Assembly (NCBI GenBank): GCA_050998615.1
Contig: JBPCQA010000010.1
Location: 1-56,565, forward strand
DNA length: 56,565 nucleotides
From: JBPCQA01 sp050998615
Lineage (GTDB): Bacteria; Actinomycetota; Actinomycetes; Propionibacteriales; Nocardioidaceae
Direction: 5' to 3'
Shown here one piece after another: positions 50,686 through 56,565 of this stretch (its first letter is position 1; each line of letters starts with the position of its first letter). The position numbers were made by a program, and so were the translations under genes. Under the pieces are notes generated by a model. The model worked only from the letters and a program-made list of their open reading frames with translations. It was not told the DNA's origin and searched no databases.

Positions 50686-51882
50686 ATGGCGAGCATTGCC
50701 CTGTCTCACGTTGGCAAGGTGTACGAGGACGGCACCCGCGCGGTGTCGGGCTTGGACATAGACATCGAGGACGGCCAGTTCCTGGTCTTCGTGGGGCCGT
50801 CCGGATGCGGTAAGACGACTGCTCTGCGGATGGTGGCCGGACTGGAGACCATCAGCGAGGGTGAAGTCAAGATCGGCGAGCGGGTCGTCAACAACGTGCC
50901 TCCGCGCGATCGTGATGTGGCCATGGTGTTCCAGTCCTACGCGCTATACCCGCACCTCACGGTGCGCGACAACATCGCCTTCGGGTTGCAGCTGCGTAAG
51001 ATGCCCAAGCCGGAGATCAGGCGGCGGGTGGAGGAGGCAGCGGAGGTGCTCGGCCTGTCTGAGTTCCTCGACCGCAAGCCGCGCAACCTTTCCGGCGGTC
51101 AGCGTCAGCGAGTTGCCATGGGCCGTGCGATTGTGCGCCAGCCGCAGGCCTTTTTGATGGACGAACCGTTGAGCAACCTGGACGCCAAGCTGCGTGTGCA
51201 GATGCGCGCGGAGATCGGCCGCTTGCAGCGTGACCTCAAGGTCACCACTATCTACGTGACCCACGACCAGACCGAGGCGATGACGCTCGGGCACCGTGTC
51301 GCGGTGATCAAGAAGGGCGTGCTGCAGCAGATCGCCCCGCCGCAGACGCTGTACGACCACCCGGACAACCTCTTCGTCGCGGGTTTCATCGGCTCCCCGG
51401 CGATGAACTTCCTCGCGGGCACGTTGCGGCGCGACGATGACGGCTCGTACTCGTTGCAACTGGGCCAGGACAAGCTGCAGGTTCCCGACTCGGTGCTGGC
51501 TGCCCGGCCGGCGCTGGCCGGTCACGTCGACAGCCAGGTCACTATCGGGATCCGCCCAGAAGACATCGACGACGCGTCCCTCGTGGGTGACGTCGGTGTC
51601 GGTCGAAGGCTGGTCGGCACCGCAGAGTTGGTCGAGCCGCTCGGCTCCGACCTCATGGTCCACATCTCGACCGCTGCGCCGCCGGCCGTGGAGAGCGAGG
51701 ATATGCGCGAGCTGGCCAAGGAGGTTGACCAGATCGGCACGGGAGGCGACAAGTCTGTGATCGTCGCTCGATTCAATCCACGCAGCCCGACGCGACTCGG
51801 CGCGAAGGTCATGATGTCGCTTGCCACGGACCGCCTGCACTTTTTCGAGCCGACTTCGGGCTCAGCCATCTGGAACGACTAA
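50686..51882 (+). CDS. carbohydrate ABC importer ATPase (UgpC/MsmK type)
   Basis: A 398-residue ABC ATPase with Walker A GPSGCGKTT, Q-loop SYALYPHLTVRDN, signature LSGGQRQRVAMGRAI and Walker B FLMDEPLSNLD. The H-loop is in TIYVTHDQTEAMTLG. After about residue 235 comes a MalK-type OB-fold regulatory domain containing GIRPEDI. This places it in the CUT1 family of sugar or glycerol-phosphate importers. The binding protein gene starts 22 bases downstream. Likely regulated by the LacI-type site upstream. Confidence 0.92.
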   Translation: MASIALSHVGKVYEDGTRAVSGLDIDIEDGQFLVFVGPSGCGKTTALRMVAGLETISEGEVKIGERVVNNVPPRDRDVAMVFQSYALYPHLTVRDNIAFGLQLRKMPKPEIRRRVEEAAEVLGLSEFLDRKPRNLSGGQRQRVAMGRAIVRQPQAFLMDEPLSNLDAKLRVQMRAEIGRLQRDLKVTTIYVTHDQTEAMTLGHRVAVIKKGVLQQIAPPQTLYDHPDNLFVAGFIGSPAMNFLAGTLRRDDDGSYSLQLGQDKLQVPDSVLAARPALAGHVDSQVTIGIRPEDIDDASLVGDVGVGRRLVGTAELVEPLGSDLMVHISTAAPPAVESEDMRELAKEVDQIGTGGDKSVIVARFNPRSPTRLGAKVMMSLATDRLHFFEPTSGSAIWND

Positions 51883-51904
51883 CCCACTCCAAGGAGGAGT
51901 AACG

Positions 51905-53272
51905 ATGTTTTCTCACAAGAGGACGATCGCCATCGCTGGCGTTGCCTCTGCCGCTCTGGTATCCGTCGCGGCGTGTTCGTCGGGCAATTCGACATCCGGG
52001 AGTCCGAGCTCCAGCCCCACCGGTTCGTCCACCGGGACCATGGGTACGACGGCGAGCTACCAGGGCCAGTCGTTCACTATCCTCGGCCAGTGGACCGGCG
52101 GCGAGCAGGCCGCATTCCAGGCGGTCATCGACGCGTTCGACAAGCAGACCGGCGCGACCGGAAAGTACACTCCGGCGGCCGGTGGTGACGAGGCGACCGT
52201 CCTGGGCACCCAGGTCGCTGGCGGGACCCCGCCGGACATCGCGGTCCTGTCGCTTCCTGGCGCGATCGCCCAGTACGCGTCCGCAGGCAAGCTGCAGCCG
52301 CTGGCGGCGAACACCAAGACCGCGGTGGCGAACAACTTCGCCTCCGAGTGGGTTTCGCTGGGCTCCTATGCCGGCAAGGACTATGGCGTCCCGGTTGACG
52401 CCTCGGACAAGTCAACGGTTTGGTACAACGCGAAGGCGTTCGCCAATGCCGGCATCAGCACGACGCCGGCCACGTGGCCGGACCTGATCAAGGATGGCAA
52501 GACGCTGTCCGACTCGGGCGTGTCGGTGCCGATCTCGGTCGGCGGCGGGGACGGCTGGACGCTCACCGACTGGTTCGAGAACGTGTACATCCGCACCGCG
52601 GGCGTGGCCATGTACGACAAGCTCACGCATCACCAGATCCCGTGGACTGACCCGTCGGTGACAACCGCGCTGAACACGCTCAAGCAGATCTGGGGCGACA
52701 AGCAGCTCATCGGTTCACCCGCCACTGCGCAGACCGTGCCGTTCATCTCATCGGTGGACAACGTCTTCAAGGCCACCCCCACCTCGGCCATCGTGTACGA
52801 GGCGAGCTTCGTGGCCACGACGATCACCAGCGACAAGGACCCCGCGAAGGTCGGCACCGACGCGAAGGTGTTCCCGTTCCCGTCGGTCAACGGATCGAAT
52901 CCCGTGCTCGAGGCGGCTGGTGACTTCGCGGTCGCGTTCAGCAACAAGCCAGTCGTACAAGGTTTCCTGCAGTACCTCGCGAGTGCGGACGCAACCAAGA
53001 CCCTCGTCTCCACGAGCGGCAGTGGGTTCCTGTCGGCGAACAAGAACATGCCGAACTCCGCCTACCCGGATGCAACGTCGGCGCAGCTCGGTCAGCAGCT
53101 CGTCAGCGTCGGCAACAACTTCCGCTTCGACATGTCCGACCAGGCTCCCGCGGCCTTCGGCGGCACGCCCAACAAGGGAGAGTGGGCGGCCCTGCAGACC
53201 TTCCTCGGCAACGGCGACGTGGCGGGCGCACAAGCGACGCTGGAGAAGGAGGCCAAGGCGGTGAAGTGGTGA
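51905..53272 (+). CDS. extracellular solute-binding lipoprotein
   Basis: A 455-residue binding protein. Signal sequence IAIAGVASAALVSVAAC ends in a lipobox Cys near residue 23, followed by a Ser/Thr/Gly-rich linker. The mature part has the FTILGQWTGGEQAAFQAVID start typical of family 1 (sugar) binding proteins. GGAGG is seven bases before the ATG; the longer frame upstream is ATPase shadow. It captures the substrate outside the cell for the permease pair downstream. Confidence 0.92.
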   Translation: MFSHKRTIAIAGVASAALVSVAACSSGNSTSGSPSSSPTGSSTGTMGTTASYQGQSFTILGQWTGGEQAAFQAVIDAFDKQTGATGKYTPAAGGDEATVLGTQVAGGTPPDIAVLSLPGAIAQYASAGKLQPLAANTKTAVANNFASEWVSLGSYAGKDYGVPVDASDKSTVWYNAKAFANAGISTTPATWPDLIKDGKTLSDSGVSVPISVGGGDGWTLTDWFENVYIRTAGVAMYDKLTHHQIPWTDPSVTTALNTLKQIWGDKQLIGSPATAQTVPFISSVDNVFKATPTSAIVYEASFVATTITSDKDPAKVGTDAKVFPFPSVNGSNPVLEAAGDFAVAFSNKPVVQGFLQYLASADATKTLVSTSGSGFLSANKNMPNSAYPDATSAQLGQQLVSVGNNFRFDMSDQAPAAFGGTPNKGEWAALQTFLGNGDVAGAQATLEKEAKAVKW

Positions 53273-53333
53273 GGTGGGACTGAGGGCCTGACCAGTTGGA
53301 TTTTCCGTCCGGAGCGAGCGAGGAAGATCGCAG

Positions 53334-54782
53334 ATGACGCAGGATGCAAAGCGGACTCCTGTCGAGTCTTCGCGCACGGCCTCCACCCCACTCGAGGTTG
53401 GTGGGGTGGAGGCCGTGGAAGGCCTTGTCACGGGAGTCGATCCCGCATCCAAAGTTCGTCGCCGCCGGCCGAAGGGGCCAAGGGCGCCGGGGCAGAGCCG
53501 GTCGGTCGCCATAGTGTTTCTGTTCCCCGCGGCGATCTTCCTCGGCGCAATCGTGTTCTACCCGTTCGTCTACACGGTCGTCCGCAGTCTCTTCCATGAC
53601 GGCTCGGCAGGTCAGACTGGCGGCTTCGCCGGGCTGTTCAACTACCAGCAGATGTTCACCAACGGCGGGGCCTTCCAGTCGCTGAAAAACAACCTCATCT
53701 GGGTTCTCGTCGTGCCCGCGGTGGCCACCGTGCTCGGGTTGATCTTCGCCGTGCTCACCGAGCGGATCCGGTGGGCGCCAGCTTTTAAGATCGTGCTGTT
53801 CATGCCGATGGCGATCTCCATGGTCGCGGTCGGCATCGCCTGGACGCAGATCTACGCCGACCAGCCGAGCCAGGGCCTCGGAAACGCGGTCGCCATCGGC
53901 GTTCACGACACGTTCAGTCCCAACGCATCGTTTCCCGAACTGCACCCGACCGGGACCACTGGGACGACGGTCATGCACGGCAGCGCCGGCAACGGCTATA
54001 CCTCCGGGTCGAGCTTCTCAGCACCCGGGACCGCCCTACTACCCGTCGCCGGCCTGGACTTGCTGAAGCCGCCGTCGAACGCGAAACCGGCAGCGCCGGG
54101 GACCGGGGGAGGGCTCACCGGCGCGGTGTGGAACGACTTCAAGCTGGGCGGGGGTGGCACCAAGGGGCAGATCGATCCCGGCGAGGTCGGGATCCCGGGC
54201 TTGAAGGTTGAGGCGCTGCAGAACGGCAAGGTGGTGGCCACGACCACGACCGCGGACAACGGATCGTTCAGCTTCCCGGGTTTGTCGTCGGGCGGCTACA
54301 CGCTGATGTTGCCGAGCAGTGACTTCTCGGCTGCCTATACGGGGATTCCGTGGCTCGGCCAGAGCCTGATCACGTGGGCGATCATCGTCGCCTATCTGTG
54401 GATGTACACCGGGTTCTGCATGGTGCTGCTCGCGGCCGGCATGTCGGCCATTCCCCGCGACACGCTCGAGGCGGCTCGGATGGACGGCGCTACTGAGTTC
54501 CAAGTCTTCCGGCGGGTCACTGCCCCGCTGCTCGCGCCGGTTCTCATGGTCGTGTTCGTGACGATGGTCATCAATGTTCTCAAGATCTTCGACATCGTGT
54601 TCATCATCGGGCAAAGCGCGGGCGCGAACCAGAAGTACGCCAACGTGTTGGCGGTTCAGCTGTTCAACGACTACGGCAACCAGCAATACGGCGCCGCCAG
54701 TGCGATCGGCGTCGTCTTGGTGATCTTGGTGATCCCAGCGATGATCTTCCAGGTCTGGCGCTTCAGAAAGGACCAGCAGTGA
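53334..54782 (+). CDS. ABC permease with inserted SdrD-B-like domain
   Basis: A 482-residue MalF-type permease. A 50-residue cytoplasmic N-terminus precedes helix 1 (IVFLFPAAIFLGAIVFYPFV). Helix 3 (FKIVLFMPMAISMVAVGIAW) ends near residue 165 and helix 4 begins near 342 (LITWAIIVAYLWMYTGFCMV). Between them, about residues 257-333, lies a beta domain: LTGAVWNDFKLGGGGTKGQI, VGIPGLKVEALQNGKVVATT and GSFSFPGLSSGGYTLMLP. This reads as an SdrD-B/prealbumin-like fold on the outer face. The EAA loop is AARMDGATEFQVFRRVTAP. GAGGAAG precedes the ATG by seven bases. Overlaps the next permease (GTGA). It may contact the binding protein. Confidence 0.87.
   Translation: MTQDAKRTPVESSRTASTPLEVGGVEAVEGLVTGVDPASKVRRRRPKGPRAPGQSRSVAIVFLFPAAIFLGAIVFYPFVYTVVRSLFHDGSAGQTGGFAGLFNYQQMFTNGGAFQSLKNNLIWVLVVPAVATVLGLIFAVLTERIRWAPAFKIVLFMPMAISMVAVGIAWTQIYADQPSQGLGNAVAIGVHDTFSPNASFPELHPTGTTGTTVMHGSAGNGYTSGSSFSAPGTALLPVAGLDLLKPPSNAKPAAPGTGGGLTGAVWNDFKLGGGGTKGQIDPGEVGIPGLKVEALQNGKVVATTTTADNGSFSFPGLSSGGYTLMLPSSDFSAAYTGIPWLGQSLITWAIIVAYLWMYTGFCMVLLAAGMSAIPRDTLEAARMDGATEFQVFRRVTAPLLAPVLMVVFVTMVINVLKIFDIVFIIGQSAGANQKYANVLAVQLFNDYGNQQYGAASAIGVVLVILVIPAMIFQVWRFRKDQQ
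53375..53417 (+). other. perfect 17-bp hairpin inside permease 5' coding region
   Basis: CACGGCCTCCACCCCAC (53375-53391) is exactly complementary to GTGGGGTGGAGGCCGTG (53401-53417), with a nine-base loop. It begins 41 bases after the permease ATG and encodes an unconserved part of the cytoplasmic N-terminus. Such a stem would strongly affect translation elongation, mRNA processing or transcription. It lies soon after the binding-protein gene, where importer operons often reduce downstream expression. Confidence 0.75.
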
Positions 54783-55669
54783 CCGCGGCCAACTCCGACC
54801 TCGTTACCGGCACGATCAACCGCAGTTTGCCGGCGCGGATCGCGGCGAGGACCGGCGGCGGTGCGTTGCGCATTTTCCTCATCGTCGTCGCGTTGGTTTG
54901 GCTGGTGCCGTCCTTCGGGCTGCTGGTCGAGTCGTTTCGCGGGGCCACCCACTATGCCGACGGAGGCTGGTGGGAAGGTGTCGTCAATCCGGCCCAGCTG
55001 ACCTTCTCGAACTACAGCACCCTCCTGCAGAACCACACGATCACGTCCGGATTCTTCAACACCATCGAGATCACGGTGCCGGCTACGATCCTCGTCGTCC
55101 TGATCGGATCAGCTGCCGGCTATGCGTTCGCCTGGATGGACTTTCCTGGCCGGGATTGGCTGTTCACCGGCGTCGTTGCGCTGCTGGTGGTCCCCATTCA
55201 GATCGCCTTGATCCCGGTCGTGCGGCTCTACAGTGCGCTTGGCATCTCCGGGTCGATCCTTTCGGTGATCCTCTTTCACGTGGCGTTCGGGTTGCCGTTC
55301 GCGATCTTCCTGTTGCGCAACTACTTCGTTGGCATACCCCGAGACCTGATGGAAGCCGCCCGCATGGATGGCGCGAGCGAAGGCCGAATCTTCATCCGGG
55401 TCATCTTGCCACTCGGCATGCCGGCGATTGCCTCGCTCGGAATCTTCCAGTTCCTCTGGGTCTGGAACGACCTGCTCGTCGCGCTGGTTTTCAGCAATGC
55501 CTCCAGTCAGCCGCTGACCGTCGCGCTGGCCGGACAGACCCGCCAGTTCGGCAGCAGCATCGATGTGCTCGCTCCCGGCGCCTTCCTCTCGCTGATCGTT
55601 CCACTGGCCGTTTTCCTCGCGTTCCAGCGCTTCTTCGTCCAGGGCGCCATGGCTGGCTCCGTCAAGTAG
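54779..55669 (+). CDS. carbohydrate ABC permease (MalG type)
   Basis: A 296-residue inner-membrane permease with six helices, starting at the GTG overlapping the previous stop. The EAA loop is EAARMDGASEGRIFIRVILP. Helix 1 (IFLIVVALVWLVPSFGLLV) and the C-terminal QRFFVQGAMAGSVK are CUT1/MalG hallmarks. It pairs with the SdrD-domain permease to form the translocation pore for the importer. No further importer gene follows. Confidence 0.93.
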   Translation: MTAANSDLVTGTINRSLPARIAARTGGGALRIFLIVVALVWLVPSFGLLVESFRGATHYADGGWWEGVVNPAQLTFSNYSTLLQNHTITSGFFNTIEITVPATILVVLIGSAAGYAFAWMDFPGRDWLFTGVVALLVVPIQIALIPVVRLYSALGISGSILSVILFHVAFGLPFAIFLLRNYFVGIPRDLMEAARMDGASEGRIFIRVILPLGMPAIASLGIFQFLWVWNDLLVALVFSNASSQPLTVALAGQTRQFGSSIDVLAPGAFLSLIVPLAVFLAFQRFFVQGAMAGSVK

Positions 55670-55726
55670 CAAACCCCCAGTGGTTGAGGAGGCTCACGAC
55701 GGCAGTAACGGTTGAGGACGCCGCGG

Positions 55727-55933
55727 TCAGCCGCCGTCGTGCTCGAACGCCAACCGAAGGGTACCTGGACGGGGCGACTCGATGATGTGCCGCCAGTGAG
55801 CGAGACGATCGTGGAACTCGACGTCTAGGGACCACCCGTTGGCCAGGCAGAACTCTTCGTCGTTCCCCCACCCGGCCGCGGTGAACTCATCACCCGGCCG
55901 AGGGGGTCGAAGGCGCGACTGGGGTGAGGACAC
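55727..55933 (-). CDS. hypothetical small protein
   Basis: A 68-residue frame from a GTG at 55933. The stretch DEFTAAGWGNDEEFCLANGW and DVEFHDRLAHWRHIIESPRP has coding-like codon use (mostly G or C at third positions), but no SD and no known family. It converges with the ABC operon. It might be the C-terminal part of a decayed gene. Confidence 0.4.
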   Translation of the reverse strand: MSSPQSRLRPPRPGDEFTAAGWGNDEEFCLANGWSLDVEFHDRLAHWRHIIESPRPGTLRLAFEHDGG

Positions 55934-56004
55934 AATCCATTATCACCAAACGCCGAGGCCCTTCCTTGAGGCCTACCACTAGACCGCATGATCAGGCTGG
56001 AGGT

Positions 56005-56070
56005 GTGAACCGACTCGCCGAGGCATCCAGTCCGTATCTGCAGCAGCACGCGTCGAATCCGGCGTGCCCG
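56005..56070 (+). pseudogene. DUF255 (thioredoxin-domain, YyaL-like) N-terminal remnant
   Basis: After GGAG and a GTG at 56005 the frame reads VNRLAEASSPYLQQHASNPA, the invariant start of DUF255/YyaL-type proteins, but within five codons similarity stops where NPVDWWPW would be expected. Only about 20 codons survive, so this is a remnant, adjacent to the converging HepT gene. Confidence 0.6.
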
Positions 56071-56111
56071 CTCGGTGCATCACACACCCTTGTCCAGTTT
56101 CGTCCCTGCCT

Positions 56112-56492
56112 TCATGCCGGCCAGTCAGAGATTGTCCAAGATGCCTCGGATGCGCTCAGCGTGCGGTGGGAGCCGTGAGCGAGAGCGTTCCAGATGATGT
56201 TGTAGTCGATCTGTTCGTACTGGTGCGCCACGACGTTGCGGGCCGCCTTCATCGCGCGCCAAAGAACGTCTGGGTGAGCGTCGATGAACTCGTCCGGCAG
56301 CCGGGCCACCGCTTCGCCGATCTTGTGGAGGACGGCCTCGGCGGCTAGCCGAAGTGCTTCGTCGGCGTCGTAGGCCTGTCGACCTCGTGCGACGAGCCGA
56401 CCGGCGATGGTGGTAAAGGCAAGCAGGTCGTTCAAGGTACCTTGGGTTCTCGCGGTGATCGCAACACCTGACTGAGTGGAGGTGTTGGTCAT
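56112..56492 (-). CDS. hepT: HepT-family (DUF86) toxin
   Basis: A 126-residue helical protein. KIGEAVARLPDEF and AARNVVAHQYEQIDYNIIWN form the HepT core. RNVVAHQY fits the Rx4-6HxY catalytic motif of HepT/HEPN-type toxins. These pair with MntA nucleotidyltransferase antitoxins that inactivate them by AMPylating the Tyr. The antitoxin would be expected just upstream on the minus strand, beyond the window edge; 73 bases between this start and the edge hold no complete gene. Confidence 0.85.
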   Translation of the reverse strand: MTNTSTQSGVAITARTQGTLNDLLAFTTIAGRLVARGRQAYDADEALRLAAEAVLHKIGEAVARLPDEFIDAHPDVLWRAMKAARNVVAHQYEQIDYNIIWNALAHGSHRTLSASEASWTISDWPA

Positions 56493-56565
56493 CCGGTTCG
56501 CTAATCACATGATCACGGAGAACGTGCAGGTGTTCTGGAGCGAGTTGCAACGCGGTGAGTTCATC

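Noticed and set aside
1..56565. CRISPR arrays, rRNA genes and additional tRNAs
   Set aside because: No regularly spaced repeats, rRNA motifs or further T-loop and acceptor signatures were seen on either strand.

Overview
The window is high-GC, densely packed DNA from an actinobacterium. Evidence for this includes a mycothiol S-conjugate amidase (Mca) divergent from a DUF4307 gene, DUF3039 and DUF222 families, an actinobacterial formylglycine-generating enzyme, a c-di-AMP riboswitch ahead of an NlpC/P60 cell-wall hydrolase, frequent GTG/TTG starts and many 4-bp ATGA/GTGA overlaps. The species cannot be named from this. The first 50 bases are poly-C/G low-complexity sequence that looks like a contig edge.

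Region 1 (0.3-10.5 kb) is a complete selenocysteine module. selB, selA and a selC tRNA-Sec (UCA anticodon) lie on the minus strand. On the plus strand lies a formate dehydrogenase operon whose alpha subunit reads through an in-frame UGA at 4902-4904, followed at once by a SECIS-type hairpin, then the FeS beta subunit, an NrfD-like membrane subunit and selD. Region 2 (10.5-20.5 kb) is mostly housekeeping: riboswitch and NlpC/P60 hydrolase, DUF3048 lipoprotein, ACT-domain malic enzyme, YqgE, DUF3039, two tandem near-duplicate APC permeases, an MFS transporter and a YbaK-like deacylase.

Region 3 (20.5-21.4 kb) is a gene graveyard: an internally deleted EamA transporter, a frameshifted DUF222 (13E12-type) fragment and the 5' end of an IS256-family transposase. 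Region 4 (21.5-25.6 kb, minus strand) is a MoxR/DUF58/DUF4129 operon. Region 5 (25.9-31.2 kb) holds two overlapping MutS-type ATPases of an uncharacterised kind, a truncated and frameshifted PiT phosphate permease, an N-terminal enolase fragment, a PAP2 phosphatase and a NUDIX hydrolase with a TetR-type palindrome upstream.

Region 6 (31.5-39.3 kb) is a hydrogenase-4/complex-I-like operon with subunits resembling HyfC, E, F, G, I and B plus a reduced ferredoxin. The large subunit has lost all four NiFe-ligating cysteines. It is therefore an energy-converting-hydrogenase-related (Ehr) type membrane complex, not a hydrogenase, and the selenocysteine formate dehydrogenase 22 kb away is a natural candidate electron donor. 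Region 7 (39.3-42.4 kb) is a translationally overlapped dynamin-like GTPase / CrcB / DUF190 / CrcB operon. Region 8 (42.5-50.3 kb) contains an MFS transporter, formylglycine-generating enzyme, PRC-barrel protein, BrkB, DUF4307, Mca, a frameshifted GNAT gene and a secreted phosphoesterase.

Region 9 (50.6-55.7 kb) is a carbohydrate-type ABC importer (ATPase, lipoprotein binding protein, two permeases) under a LacI-type operator. One permease carries an inserted extracytoplasmic SdrD-B-like beta domain, and its 5' coding region encodes a perfect 17-bp hairpin. The window ends with a DUF255 N-terminal remnant and a HepT-family toxin gene.
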